A stretch of 64,000 nucleotides of DNA from Thermococcus thermotolerans (GCF_024707485.1 NZ_CP102602.1:372001-436000), one strand, 5' to 3'; shown: positions 26,283-35,737, numbered from the stretch's first letter. Translations and numbers: made by a program. Notes: generated by a model from the sequence alone, not told the origin.

Positions 26283-26820
26283 CAGCGCCTACAAATCAAG
26301 AATCCTCCGGGGAGACAAGGTCACAACGATACGCTACGGCGACTACGAGGCCAGGCCGGGAAGCGAGATTTACCTGGTCATCACGCCGAGCGATACGGCT
26401 ATAGCCAAGGTCAGGATAACCCGCGTCGAGAAAAAGAAAGTTAGGGAGCTCACCAACGAGGATGCCAGGCTCGACGGCTTCTCCGATGTTAAAGAGCTCC
26501 TTCGTGAGCTGAGCAAGATATACGGTGAGCTCTACGGCGACGACGAGGTTACGATAATAGGCTTCGAAGTCATCAAGCGCTTCGAGGACGGGATTCCGCT
26601 TAAGTGGCTCAAGGGCCTGAACTACCGCGAGCCGGTGGAGATAGCGAGGCTCTACCTTGAGAACTGGGAGAAGCTGAACCTCAACCGTGAGACGGACTTC
26701 ATACTGCGCAGGATATACAACGAGGGACTCGGAAGGGCCGTTAGAACCTTCGGGCCAAAGAGGGTTCAAGGAGCTCTTCTCAAGGCATACCACGCACTCT
26801 ATGGGGCTGGAATAATCTAG
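26239..26820 (+). CDS. ASCH-domain protein
   Basis: Up to 193 residues. Residues about 10-105 form an ASCH (PUA-like) beta barrel: [47 protein letters not shown] and [12 protein letters not shown] helical C-terminal domain follows. ASCH domains bind RNA or modified nucleotides. The start is uncertain: TTG at 26239, GTG at 26254 after GAGGAAGAGC, or ATG at 26272 just before the domain. It overlaps the HAD gene by about 30 bases, so translation is coupled. Confidence 0.8.
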   Translation: MKRKSVQIRKFMLIDSAYKSRILRGDKVTTIRYGDYEARPGSEIYLVITPSDTAIAKVRITRVEKKKVRELTNEDARLDGFSDVKELLRELSKIYGELYGDDEVTIIGFEVIKRFEDGIPLKWLKGLNYREPVEIARLYLENWEKLNLNRETDFILRRIYNEGLGRAVRTFGPKRVQGALLKAYHALYGAGII

Positions 26821-26860
26821 CAGAAAAGCTTTTTTACCGGTTTCACCTTCTTAAAGTGCT

Positions 26861-27427
26861 ATGAAGCTGGAGAAAAACTTCCTCGCTCTGACCGTTGCGG
26901 TTATCGCGGTGCTGGCTCTTGAGGCCAGCGGTGCGTTCATTGGAATAAACGGATGGGTTAATTCGAAGCTCCCCCTGATAGATACTCCCCTGATGAACTT
27001 TCTCACGAGGTTTGGCGGCGACGTATTTCTGGCACTCTTTGTCGCTTTTGCAGTGTTGACCGAATGGAGGAAGAACGGCAGGGTCTCTCGGAGCACTCTC
27101 CTTTTCATCCTCGCCGTTGCCGTCGGCCTTGCCGCCGTCGGTGCACTCAAACTCATCTTTGCCGAACCGAGACCCAGGTCTTACGGTTCAGGAATCGGGG
27201 GCTACGCCTTCCCCTCGGGCCACGCCTTCCGTGCTGCGATAATAGCGGCCTACGGTTCTGACAGGTGGGGGAGGTACGCTCCTATCTTCTGGGCCTACGC
27301 CGTTGGAATAGCCCTCACGAGGCTCCTCCTCCACGTTCACTGGTTCAGCGACGTCCTCTTCAGCCTGCTCTTTGCCCCCTGGCTCTACCTCATGCTCAAA
27401 TCACTCCTCGGAGGGAAGTTTGAATGA
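26861..27427 (+). CDS. PAP2-family membrane phosphatase
   Basis: 188 residues, five or six helices. The three PAP2 signature motifs are present: KLIFAEPRPR, YAFPSGHAFRAA, and RLLLHVHWFSDV. Such enzymes dephosphorylate lipid or polyprenyl phosphates at the membrane. Little ribosome binding sequence precedes the ATG while TTTTTTACC lies about 30 bases upstream, so the mRNA may be nearly leaderless. The stop overlaps the next gene's start (ATGA). Confidence 0.9.
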   Translation: MKLEKNFLALTVAVIAVLALEASGAFIGINGWVNSKLPLIDTPLMNFLTRFGGDVFLALFVAFAVLTEWRKNGRVSRSTLLFILAVAVGLAAVGALKLIFAEPRPRSYGSGIGGYAFPSGHAFRAAIIAAYGSDRWGRYAPIFWAYAVGIALTRLLLHVHWFSDVLFSLLFAPWLYLMLKSLLGGKFE

Positions 27428-27885
27428 ACGGCTTCCTTGAAGTCTTTCTGCTCTCCCTCGTCCCGACCTTCGAGGGGCGCTATGCCATAGTCTACGGCAT
27501 CGGTATGGGCTATCCCCTATGGGAGACGCTCCTTGCCGCTTCCCTCGGCGTCCTGCTCCTTTCGCTGGCCCTTCCCGCCCTGCTCCCCTACATAGACAGG
27601 CTGATGCTCTGGCTTGAGGGAACCTTCCTCAGAAAGGTGGCCCGCCTCTACCTCTACTACGTCGAGCGCGTTCGGAGAAAAGCCCACCCCTACGTTGAGA
27701 GGTGGGGCTTCATCGGACTGACGATATTCGTGGCGATACCGCTCCCCGGGACGGGCGTCTGGACCGGAGCTTTAGCGGCCTATCTCCTCGCCATAGAGAA
27801 GAGGCAGACGGTTCCGGCTTTAATCCTCGGTGGGCTTTTGAGCATGGCGATAACACTGTTGCCTGCCCTGGGCTTGTTCGGGTAA
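27424..27885 (+). CDS. Small multidrug-export-like membrane protein (COG2426)
   Basis: 153 residues, four helices. PTFEGRYAIVYGIGMG near the N-terminus and FVAIPLPGTGVWTGALAAYL are the conserved pair of motifs of this family. The export label comes from the family name; substrate and activity are not shown. It is translationally coupled to the PAP2 gene, so a lipid-related role is equally plausible. Confidence 0.85.
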   Translation: MNGFLEVFLLSLVPTFEGRYAIVYGIGMGYPLWETLLAASLGVLLLSLALPALLPYIDRLMLWLEGTFLRKVARLYLYYVERVRRKAHPYVERWGFIGLTIFVAIPLPGTGVWTGALAAYLLAIEKRQTVPALILGGLLSMAITLLPALGLFG

Positions 27886-27898
27886 ATAAGGAAATGCT

Positions 27899-29530
27899 TT
27901 AGAGTTTCCGGGCAATAACCACCGCAACAGTCACGAGCACGATGCCGCCGAGTACGTATGCCACTGTGCCCGAGATGGGGAATCCCCTGGAATTCCCGTT
28001 GGTGGAATTTCCCTTGGGGATATCCTCATGGTTCTTTATCCTGGGGTCAAGCGAGTACTTCCTGCCGCTAAGGTCTGTGAGCGATGCCGAGATGACGCCG
28101 CTGTCTCCCGCACTGGCCCTGATCACGGTTTCATAGTCCCTGAACCCCTCCTTCCTGAACACCAACGTATGAGTTCCGGGGGTTAGTGTGATGTTGCAGG
28201 GCGTTATGCAGGCGGTGGAATTCCCATCGATGTAGAGGTTGGCTCCCTCTGGAACGGACACTACCTCAAACTTCGGGTACGGTGAGAGCGTGAGATTCAG
28301 GATTAAGCGCTCTCCAGGCGACAGGACCACTTTTCTGCTCTTGGACACAAAGCCTTCCGCAGTTCCTGTAACCTCGTGTTCACCGGGAGTTACGTTTAGA
28401 ACGCATCTTCCTGCACACACGGCTTTACCGTCTATAGCCACCTTCGCGTTTTCGGGGTACGTCGTTATAACGAGTGTTGAATTCAGGAGGGTGCCGTTTT
28501 CTGCATCCCTTTGATTTTCCTCTGTCCAGTGACCACCCTCAGATGTGCTTTCCAGCCCGTTGGGAAGGTTCCGGTACTCCGGAGGCAGACCGTAGACAAT
28601 CTTCAGCGATATTGCCTGAGTTAGCGCGGTGAAGTTAACGCCAATCTCGGCTCCATTCACAGGTGGATTCACAATAAAGCTGATACGGGGAGTGAGTCCC
28701 GCAGTGGTGGTAACGTTGGAGGCGAGTGTTATGTTGTACCTCTGGATAGGGTTGAGCCTGAAGTCCACGCGCCTGCTGTTCATATCAAAGCCGTATCCCG
28801 GGGTAGCGTTGGTTATTATCGGCACGAACAGCTTTATGGGTGTCCTTAGTACGTTGTAGCTGGCGCCGAAGACGAGAACGGCCGAGTCCTTGGGGTGGGA
28901 GTCCATTTCAATCTCCCTGTACTCCGGGACATAGCTTGTCCAGTTGAGAAAATGACCGACCGATGCCCATCCGTCCTCTATCCCGTACATCTCCACGAGA
29001 TAGTACTCTCCACAGATTTCAACAGGGGTTCCGTTGGGCAGGAGGAAGTAGCCATCCCCATTGGGGTTCTTCATGAGTTCAAACACCAGCCCGCGTCCGT
29101 TTATCGGGCCGTAGGTTGCCACCATGCATTCAAGGGCAGGTTCAGGGCCTTTGAGTTGTGGAGGAAGATTGATCGGCGGGCCGAACTGCACTTCAACAGG
29201 AGTGGCTCCTTCGGCCAGTATTGATTTTTCTACTTGGTCACCCTTCACCTTCACTATGGTTGTCAGCCCCTCTTTGATTAGAACCGGGATTTTCACGTCC
29301 AGCCCATTTATCTTTATAATCAGGGTGTAGTTCTCACCCTCTTTCGATGCAGGGAGTTCCACCCACGCCGGTGCTGTGAAGTTTATCCGTTCTTCCACGA
29401 TGAAAACACTTGCGCCAGAATCCGAGTCCACGACCAATACGCCGTAACCGCTTTTCGGAAGCGCACTAACACTCCCAGTCGCGATGGAGAGCAGAAACAT
29501 CATGCTGATCAGGATTGCGATCTTTTTCAT
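27899..29530 (-). CDS. Secreted PEGA-domain protein with C-terminal anchor
   Basis: 543 residues: signal peptide (MKKIAILISMMFLLSIATGSV), a long beta-rich ectodomain with many N-glycosylation sequons, two PEGA domains near the end (VITTYPENAKVAIDGKAVC and VVSVPEGANLYIDGNST, each with a Cys pair), and a C-terminal membrane helix (VAYVLGGIVLVTVAVVIA) before ARKL. AGGTGAGG precedes the ATG at 29530. Last gene of a six-gene operon with an ABC transporter; probably S-layer associated. Its role in the operon is unknown. Confidence 0.8.
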   Translation of the reverse strand: MKKIAILISMMFLLSIATGSVSALPKSGYGVLVVDSDSGASVFIVEERINFTAPAWVELPASKEGENYTLIIKINGLDVKIPVLIKEGLTTIVKVKGDQVEKSILAEGATPVEVQFGPPINLPPQLKGPEPALECMVATYGPINGRGLVFELMKNPNGDGYFLLPNGTPVEICGEYYLVEMYGIEDGWASVGHFLNWTSYVPEYREIEMDSHPKDSAVLVFGASYNVLRTPIKLFVPIITNATPGYGFDMNSRRVDFRLNPIQRYNITLASNVTTTAGLTPRISFIVNPPVNGAEIGVNFTALTQAISLKIVYGLPPEYRNLPNGLESTSEGGHWTEENQRDAENGTLLNSTLVITTYPENAKVAIDGKAVCAGRCVLNVTPGEHEVTGTAEGFVSKSRKVVLSPGERLILNLTLSPYPKFEVVSVPEGANLYIDGNSTACITPCNITLTPGTHTLVFRKEGFRDYETVIRASAGDSGVISASLTDLSGRKYSLDPRIKNHEDIPKGNSTNGNSRGFPISGTVAYVLGGIVLVTVAVVIARKL

Positions 29531-29540
29531 TATCCTCACC

Positions 29541-30215
29541 TCACAGGGGAAACGCTTTTTCCAGCAACGGCAGAATATCCTGAGGGGAACCAGCGGCCTG
29601 TACCTTCCCAGCTGCTATTAAAACAGCGTAATCTGCTATTTCCATGAAGGGGCGCCAGATGTGGGAGATTATCACAAGATTCAGGCCGTTCTTGTGTTCT
29701 TCCCTTATAACCTCCATTACATCCCTCATGCCTTTTAGGTCGAGATTGGCCAGCGGCTCGTCGAGGAACACCACTTCCGGGTCTCCCACGAACGCCTGGG
29801 CGAGGCTTACCCTCTTCCTCATTCCCGCGGAGTAGTCTCGAATCTTTTTTCCGATGAATCTCCGGGCCCCGAACATCTCCGCGGCCTTTAGGACGCTCTC
29901 TCCATCGCCCCCTCTGGCCTCTGAGATGTATTCCAACCACTCCAGCCCTGTCCTCAGCGGCGGGAGGGCCGGCGGGTCGAAGGAGACGCCGATTCTCCTC
30001 TTTATTTGCTCGCTCTTCCAAGGGTCTTCTCCGAGAACCTCAACCCTTCCCGCAGTCGGCCTGTACGCTCCGGCGGCGATTTTCAGGAAAGTGGACTTGC
30101 CGCCCCCGTTGGGGCCGACTATGACCGTCAATCCCTCCGGAATCTCAACGTCAATGGAGTTCAGGGCGAGGACACTCCCGAAGCGCTTTGTAAGTTTCTC
30201 TGCCCTCACTATCAT
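29541..30215 (-). CDS. ABC transporter ATP-binding protein
   Basis: 224 residues. Walker A GPNGGGKST, signature YSAGMRKRVSLAQAF, Walker B VVFLDEPLANLD, and the switch His in VIISHIW. The YSAGMRKR form is typical of ABC-2 exporters. Overlaps the preceding gene by four bases. Partner permease is the gene at 30658-31437; the small membrane protein between them is of unknown role. Confidence 0.92.
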   Translation of the reverse strand: MIVRAEKLTKRFGSVLALNSIDVEIPEGLTVIVGPNGGGKSTFLKIAAGAYRPTAGRVEVLGEDPWKSEQIKRRIGVSFDPPALPPLRTGLEWLEYISEARGGDGESVLKAAEMFGARRFIGKKIRDYSAGMRKRVSLAQAFVGDPEVVFLDEPLANLDLKGMRDVMEVIREEHKNGLNLVIISHIWRPFMEIADYAVLIAAGKVQAAGSPQDILPLLEKAFPL

Positions 30216-30661
30216 TGCCTCACCCCCACCCAGACTAGCGCGGCGAGAACAAACGCCACCGTTCCGCCGACCAGGTACTCAATTTTCAGCACTTCTCTAG
30301 ATTGATACATCGCGAGGGTTCCAACGGCTATCCTCGCAGTGCCGTTTCCACGGTACACGAAATAGTACGTGCCGGAATCGGGAAGTTCCAGCTCCCGGTA
30401 CATGTTCCCCATTGCGGTCAGGTTCGTGATGAACCTGTTCCGGACGCCATCGAAGACCTCGATTTCATACCTATCCTGATTCTCAGTTACGACGCTGATG
30501 GTAACCCTCCTCGCGGTCGGGACAAACACCGAAACGGAGGAACCATCATCGCTGAAGAACCCGTAGGCTGTTGGGGTCTCCTGGTAGTATCTGGGGAGAA
30601 ATAGCGATTCTATGGTGAAGAGGAGAAGTGCGAGCAGAAGGAACACCGCAAACCTTCTCAC
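30212..30661 (-). CDS. Membrane-anchored protein of unknown function in the export operon
   Basis: 149 residues with a hydrophobic helix at each end (RFAVFLLLALLLFTIESLF and VGGTVAFVLAALVWVGV). Between them lies an extracellular beta domain (VSVFVPTARRVTISVV, YFVYRGNGTARIAVG). The layout puts a small beta sandwich outside the membrane next to the transporter. Overlaps both neighbours by four bases. Family not recognised. Confidence 0.65.
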   Translation of the reverse strand: MRRFAVFLLLALLLFTIESLFLPRYYQETPTAYGFFSDDGSSVSVFVPTARRVTISVVTENQDRYEIEVFDGVRNRFITNLTAMGNMYRELELPDSGTYYFVYRGNGTARIAVGTLAMYQSREVLKIEYLVGGTVAFVLAALVWVGVRQ

Positions 30662-31437
30662 CGGGCATCCCTCCTTTCGCTGAGGAGTATCGATGCCGCC
30701 AACAACATGGAAGGGAGGAAAAACCCGACTCTGACCACATTCCCGTAGGCGGCAACTGTGTGCCCCATTCCGTAGGCCACCGAACTCAGATAGGATGACA
30801 TGGCGGCGGAGATGCTGAACGGGGGCAGGCTAGATATCCCGAGAATAACCGGAACGTACAGTACTGAGAGTCCCCCCAGAATCGAGGCGAACGAATTCGG
30901 TGACAGCAGGGCTATGAAAAGGGAGACCGAGACCGTGTAGAAGACCGCAATCAGGAAAAACGCCAGAACGTTACTCCAAACCCCGTCTCCGAGTATCCCG
31001 GCGAGGAGAGAAGGAGAGCCAGAGAGGACGTACCCCACGGCCAGGAAATAGGGGACCACGAACGATAGGGTCGTTAGAAGGAGGATTGAGGAAAACTTGA
31101 TCAGGAACAACTTCCACTTCCTGATCGGGAGTGAGTAAACGGTTAGAGCTGCCAGCGAGTCCATCTCGCCCCTTATTGAAAGGCTGGAGAGCATAACTGC
31201 AACGAAGACAAGAACGCTGTACGCTTCCTGGGACAAAACAGGCAGGGCGAGCCTTGGAATGGTCCTGGCGTAGTGAACGGCGGATTCCTGGCTGAAGGGG
31301 CTCAACATGCCGGTTGCTCCCATACTGAGGGCGTCCTTCAAGAACGCCAGCCCCGTCAGCAGGAACCCGAAGAGGAAAACGGCGAGCTTCAGCGGGTCGT
31401 TCAGCTCCCATTCCAGCTGGGTTCTAACGGTGCCCAT
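30658..31437 (-). CDS. ABC-2-type transporter permease
   Basis: 259 residues, about six helices. The N-terminus is MGTVRTQLEWELNDPLKLAVF, followed by an early helix, and SLSIRGEMDSLAALTVYSLPIRKWKLFLIK is the ABC-2 loop. It is coupled to genes on both sides by short overlaps (4 and 14 bases). It should form a homodimeric channel with the ATPase at 29541. The substrate may be the small secreted protein at the head of the operon (inference). Confidence 0.82.
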   Translation of the reverse strand: MGTVRTQLEWELNDPLKLAVFLFGFLLTGLAFLKDALSMGATGMLSPFSQESAVHYARTIPRLALPVLSQEAYSVLVFVAVMLSSLSIRGEMDSLAALTVYSLPIRKWKLFLIKFSSILLLTTLSFVVPYFLAVGYVLSGSPSLLAGILGDGVWSNVLAFFLIAVFYTVSVSLFIALLSPNSFASILGGLSVLYVPVILGISSLPPFSISAAMSSYLSSVAYGMGHTVAAYGNVVRVGFFLPSMLLAASILLSERRDAR

Positions 31438-32428
31438 TATTCCACCACCTCATCAGAAGTGAAGCCATCAGTGCCAGAATTCCGGAGTACAGGTAGTACC
31501 TCCCGGGGCTATCGGGAGGGGAAGAGTTTCCTTCGTCGGGAAAAGCGATGTTCGTGTCGTAAAGTTTAATGCCGTCCGGCCACACACCATCTTCGGATTT
31601 TCCGCGGATCCTTCGGTCCATACTGTCGATGCCGAAAACTCCAAGTGCCATCAGCTCGGCGGAGTGGCTGAAAGTCCCCGCTATCATGACGCCGGTTAGG
31701 AAGTCGTAGGTGTACTCCTCTCTTCCGCCTCCAGAGATTGACCAGTTCCTCCCGGCATCGCTGAAGTAGAAACTCCTGGTTGTTATTCCGATATGGGGCG
31801 GCCTGAAGGGTCTGTAGTACGTCAGAACCGTGCTGTTGCCATAGGCACTGTAGGTGACGTTTCCCACCGAAACGTTGGTCTCCCTTGAAAGCCCCTCGAG
31901 ACTGAAGAGCACCTCCCCGGGTCTCGGTGGATTCGAGGGGTCAATGAAGAGGGTGGCCTTTCCGATTGGGGTTCCGTTATCAAAGTACGTCATGGTCGTC
32001 AGGTTAAGGTTCAGCACCTTCCATATCGTCAGATTGGGAATTATTTCGAGATAGTTGCCCTCGAGGGTGGCATTCACAAACGTCACACTGATGTTAACAC
32101 GGACAAATTCTTTTTGAATATCGATGATTTCAAAACGAAGGAATATCCTCGTACAGTCTCCGATTACAAAGGGAAAGCCGTCTTTTTTCCAGGGAGAATC
32201 GTCGCTCAAGCGGCTTATGATGTCGATTTTAACACTGGAAGGAAGCATTTCTGGATAGAGCTGGAACATGTACAAGTCCTTGACATCCCTTGGGCCGCCT
32301 TCGGGTTCAGGAAGGATATAAGTAGCATATACACCAGTTTTGAGCCAATTTTGAGTAGCGTTTGTTTTAGGCACTATCATAGTTAATAAGAAGAAAATGA
32401 AGAGTATTGGCAGATGTTTATGTTTCAC
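31424..32428 (-). CDS. Secreted, C-terminally anchored protein of unknown function
   Basis: 334 residues from a GTG overlapping the upstream stop (GTGA). Signal peptide (HLPILFIFFLLTMIVPKTNA), then a beta-rich domain of about 270 residues with several sequons (NVSVGN, NISVTF, NLTIW), and a C-terminal helix (YYLYSGILALMASLLMRWW). A type I membrane protein facing outward. No family recognised. Second gene of the six-gene operon. Confidence 0.7.
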   Translation of the reverse strand: MKHKHLPILFIFFLLTMIVPKTNATQNWLKTGVYATYILPEPEGGPRDVKDLYMFQLYPEMLPSSVKIDIISRLSDDSPWKKDGFPFVIGDCTRIFLRFEIIDIQKEFVRVNISVTFVNATLEGNYLEIIPNLTIWKVLNLNLTTMTYFDNGTPIGKATLFIDPSNPPRPGEVLFSLEGLSRETNVSVGNVTYSAYGNSTVLTYYRPFRPPHIGITTRSFYFSDAGRNWSISGGGREEYTYDFLTGVMIAGTFSHSAELMALGVFGIDSMDRRIRGKSEDGVWPDGIKLYDTNIAFPDEGNSSPPDSPGRYYLYSGILALMASLLMRWWNNGHR

Positions 32429-32847
32429 GAATCATCACCGCTGTTCATGGTCACTGTTGGGGTCGGTACTGGATTTGCGTAGATAACTGCATATGCCCAT
32501 CCAGTCTCTCCTGTGATCCTTTGATATTCAAATTTGGTGTATGCAATTTTTGATGTGTGGACCTTGTATGGACCCTCGATAATTTTTGTACCTTTGCTCC
32601 AGGAGACTGCATATATGTGCTCCACGGTATTGGTCTCGATAGATGCGCTTCCATCACATACCTTGACGTAGCCTCTGACTCCCGCCCAGTACCACTCTCC
32701 GTTGTTCCATACATAGTCATCCACGTCGTGTTTATAAATCTCCCAGCATCCCATAGGGGCATTGCTTTGGGAGGTTGCTACCACGAAGTTTCCGATAAAA
32801 TATCCAAGAAGACTCACCATTAGTAAAACACTAATGGCTCTCTTCAA
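32425..32847 (-). CDS. Small secreted protein, first gene of the export operon
   Basis: 140 residues from a TTG start preceded by an almost ideal ribosome binding site, AAGGAGGTGATTAAT, which suggests strong expression. A signal peptide (residues about 1-24) precedes a compact beta domain rich in Trp/Tyr (WNNGEWYWAGVRGYVKVC), with two cysteines (CWEIYKHD and VCDGS) that could form one disulfide. Its place at the head of an ABC exporter operon makes it a candidate secreted peptide or effector, but it could also be a structural surface protein. No family recognised. Confidence 0.65.
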   Translation of the reverse strand: MKRAISVLLMVSLLGYFIGNFVVATSQSNAPMGCWEIYKHDVDDYVWNNGEWYWAGVRGYVKVCDGSASIETNTVEHIYAVSWSKGTKIIEGPYKVHTSKIAYTKFEYQRITGETGWAYAVIYANPVPTPTVTMNSGDDS

Positions 32848-32918
32848 TTAATCACCTCCTTGAGGTTATTCAAAAATCCTTTGAGGTATACTTTATGAAT
32901 TTTTCTACCTGGTAGTTA

Positions 32919-34199
32919 TCAGGCGAGCTCCCTTCCCATCGTCTCTTCTCCCAGCGCTAAGACATCCAGCGCACCTATTATCGCCACCACGGCAATCACA
33001 AGTACCGCCAAGGCGCTCCCGCTCAGCTCCATTATCCTGCCGGCAAGGATGGGCGCGATTCCTCCGCCTATCCTCGCCATAGCTCCCGCCCAGCCTGTTC
33101 CGGTGCCCCTGACTGCAGTGGGATAGAGCTCCGGCGTGTAGGCATAGATGGCCCCCCAGGCACCGAGGTTGAAGAAGCTGAAGGCTATGGCACTCGCTAT
33201 TATCGCCGCCTCGTTGCCTGAGTTGGCCGCGAAGTAGAAGCCGACTCCAGCTATTCCCGAGAGCAGGAGGTAGTAGGAGAGGGTCTTCTTCCGGCCGATT
33301 CTTTCAAGCAGGTAGGCGGCGCTCCAGTAGCCGGGCAGCTGGGCTATGGCGGTGATTATGAAGTACTGGAAGCTCCTGAAGACGGTGATTCCCAGCGTTG
33401 TCGAGAGAAACCTCGGAAGCCAGATGAAGAAGCCGTAGTAGGCGAAGGCTATGCTGAACCAGGCTATCGTGAGCATGAGGGTCGTTTTACCATGGCGCCT
33501 CCAGAGGTCGCCGATCGAGGTCTTCTTGCCCATCTCCGGCTTTTCAAGCTTTACCTCCACGCCGAAGATTTTTCTTATGGTCTCCTCTGCCTCCTTAACG
33601 CGCCCCTTGACGAGAAGGAAGCGCGGCGATTCAGGCAGGGTTAGAAGAAGCGGAAGGATGAGTATTATCGCGCCGCCGAAGAGCAGTATGCTCCTCCAGT
33701 CGGCTTTGACTAGGATAGCGACCACTCCTATGATTATCGTCCCCACCGCCCAGAAGCTCTCAAGGATAGAAATCATCGCACCCCTTATCGAGCGGGGCAT
33801 GAACTCGGCGAAGTAGGAGCTCGCAACCGGCAGAGAACCGCCGAGGCCGAGGCCGACGATGAAGCGGAGGACTATGAGGGCGTCCAGATTCCCTGCGAAC
33901 GAGCTGACTATCGAGCCGAGGGAGAAGGTTGAGACTGCTAAGATGAGCGTCTTCTTCCGCCCAATCCTGTCGGCAAGGTAGCCGAAGAGCCACGCGCCGA
34001 AGAGCATGCCGAAGAGCGCCGCTGAGCCGAGGGAGCCGAGCTTTGTGAGGCTTCCCTGGAAGGCCGGGTCGTTCTTGAGGAGCGCTATCACGAAGCCCGC
34101 TGAAATCGTGTTCACGGCTATGAACGCCCATACGGTTCCGAGGATGGCCAAAAGCGTGTAGTGGAACTTATTCAACCGGGAGTTTTCGATGGCCTCCAT
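32919..34199 (-). CDS. MFS transporter, sugar/aromatic acid type
   Basis: About 426 residues, 12 helices. The loop 2-3 signature is GYLADRIGRKKT, with a second copy LLERIGRKKT in the C-terminal half, and LPESPRFLLVKGR after helix 6 marks the sugar-porter-like group. The C-terminal half has YTPELYPTAVRGTGTGWAG. Substrate unknown. The ATG at 34199 was chosen over a GTG at 34211. The first codons (KFHYTLL) recur as a short remnant at 35716. Confidence 0.88.
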   Translation of the reverse strand: MEAIENSRLNKFHYTLLAILGTVWAFIAVNTISAGFVIALLKNDPAFQGSLTKLGSLGSAALFGMLFGAWLFGYLADRIGRKKTLILAVSTFSLGSIVSSFAGNLDALIVLRFIVGLGLGGSLPVASSYFAEFMPRSIRGAMISILESFWAVGTIIIGVVAILVKADWRSILLFGGAIILILPLLLTLPESPRFLLVKGRVKEAEETIRKIFGVEVKLEKPEMGKKTSIGDLWRRHGKTTLMLTIAWFSIAFAYYGFFIWLPRFLSTTLGITVFRSFQYFIITAIAQLPGYWSAAYLLERIGRKKTLSYYLLLSGIAGVGFYFAANSGNEAAIIASAIAFSFFNLGAWGAIYAYTPELYPTAVRGTGTGWAGAMARIGGGIAPILAGRIMELSGSALAVLVIAVVAIIGALDVLALGEETMGRELA

Positions 34200-34404
34200 T
34201 TTCCCAACCACCCAGTTTCATTTGCATGAAGAAGTTTTTAAGCGTTTTCTCGGTCGTTCCGTCCTGTTACACAGGTCTGGGGAATTTCCCGGGAGCTTTG
34301 GAGAATAATGTGACTCACAGTTCTTTAATCCCCGGAATTCTTTCCCACATCATTCAAAAAACTTAAATCCTTCGGGGATTCAACTTCCCATCCCGGGTGG
34401 TGGA

Positions 34405-35604
34405 ATGAACCTGCTGGGCAGGTACAGGCTCCTCTTCGTCCTCATGAACACGGCCTTCATCGGTAACCTCACGGTCATCTATTATCTTTCGAAGGGCATC
34501 ACCTACGGTCAGATCGGCCTTGTGAGTGCAATCTCCGCCCTCGGCTTCTTCCTCTTTGAGGTTCCGACCGGTGTCGTGGCCGACAAGGTGAGCAGAAAGA
34601 CCAGCGTTCTTATCGGAATGGCGCTCTTCTCCTTCGGGACGGTCATCCTGATCCTTCTCCGGAACTTCCCTATGCTGATAGCTTACGCCGTCATCTCTTC
34701 CCTCGGGGCGACCTTTGTGAGCGGCAGTCTTCAGGCGTGGCTCTTCGACAATCTGAGGTACCTAGGGATGGAAAAGCGCTACCGCGAGGTGATGAAGGAC
34801 ATCAAGACCCTGACGCTTATTTCCTCCGCGTTCTCGATTTCAATCGGCGCATTTCTGGCACAGCTCTATGGATTCACCCTACCCCTCGTCATGACGCTCA
34901 TGATGGAGCTCGGAGCCCTCGTGACGGCGCTATCCATACCCGAGTATGAGTTCAGGAGGCCTGAGGTTTCTTACCACATTCACGTTCTCCATTCCGCCAG
35001 AGAGCTCTTCAAAAATGACCTCCTCCCGTTGATTCTCATCTCAATCGCCGTGACGATGTCCATCAACCAGTTCAGAAAGTTCTTCGAGCCATATCTCGGC
35101 GAGATTCTCGCGGGAGAGCTTGGGACGACTCTAATGGGCACCCTCGGGCTTCTCGGCATCGTCGAGGTTGTTATCAAAACCCTCCCCCGGCTCCTCGGGA
35201 TTAGACTGGGGAAGAAGTGGAGCGTGAGGGCCTATGAAATGGCACCCCTTGCGATTCCGGTTTTTACAGCCCTCTCGGTGCTCTTCCAGAACCCGCTCTT
35301 CATCGTCCTGCTTGGAGTCCTTGCGACGGTCGTGAACACGGCCTTCGGCTTCAACGTCTCCATAGAGTTCCAGCACAGGATACCGAGCGAAAAGAGGGCA
35401 ACCGTTCTCTCCCTTAACATGATGTTCTCTGCAGTGGTGATGGCCCTCTTCTACACCCTCTACGGGTTCGCCGTTGACAGGTTCGGGTTGAGTGAAGCCA
35501 GACTGCTGTTCGCGGTGGTTCTTTTCGGCATCGGCCTGGCTTTCAAGCTGGCCAGCCTCGGCCCGCTGAGGGAGCCACTAGAGCTGAGGCATCTGGCGGA
35601 GTAG
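34405..35604 (+). CDS. MFS transporter
   Basis: 399 residues, 12 helices. N-terminal GQIGLVSAISALGFFLFEVPTGVVADKVSRKTSV is the typical MFS_1 pattern with motif A. GSLQAWLFDNL in the fifth helix resembles proteins of the tetracycline/multidrug-like group. Substrate unknown. GGTGGTGGA precedes the ATG. It lies between two copies of a 21-base direct repeat, so it may have been inserted or rearranged relative to the divergent transporter. Confidence 0.87.
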   Translation: MNLLGRYRLLFVLMNTAFIGNLTVIYYLSKGITYGQIGLVSAISALGFFLFEVPTGVVADKVSRKTSVLIGMALFSFGTVILILLRNFPMLIAYAVISSLGATFVSGSLQAWLFDNLRYLGMEKRYREVMKDIKTLTLISSAFSISIGAFLAQLYGFTLPLVMTLMMELGALVTALSIPEYEFRRPEVSYHIHVLHSARELFKNDLLPLILISIAVTMSINQFRKFFEPYLGEILAGELGTTLMGTLGLLGIVEVVIKTLPRLLGIRLGKKWSVRAYEMAPLAIPVFTALSVLFQNPLFIVLLGVLATVVNTAFGFNVSIEFQHRIPSEKRATVLSLNMMFSAVVMALFYTLYGFAVDRFGLSEARLLFAVVLFGIGLAFKLASLGPLREPLELRHLAE

Positions 35605-35715
35605 TCTTTCCGGCCTATTGCTACCGCTGAAAAACGAATTTGGGAGAGGTACCCTAAAACGCGGTACGAACTAATAATGTGTATAATACACTCAACCAAC
35701 AAAAAGAAATGGAAG

Positions 35716-35737
35716 GCGTGTAGTGGAACTTATTCAT
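35716..35737 (-). repeat. Remnant of an MFS gene start: 21-base copy of 34154-34174
   Basis: Bases 35716-35736 repeat exactly bases 34154-34174, within the N-terminal codons of the MFS gene at 32919-34199. On the minus strand the copy reads ATG (35737) and then NKFHYT before unrelated sequence and a stop at 35656-35654. It is most simply a deleted paralogue's first codons left after recombination. Confidence 0.6.
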
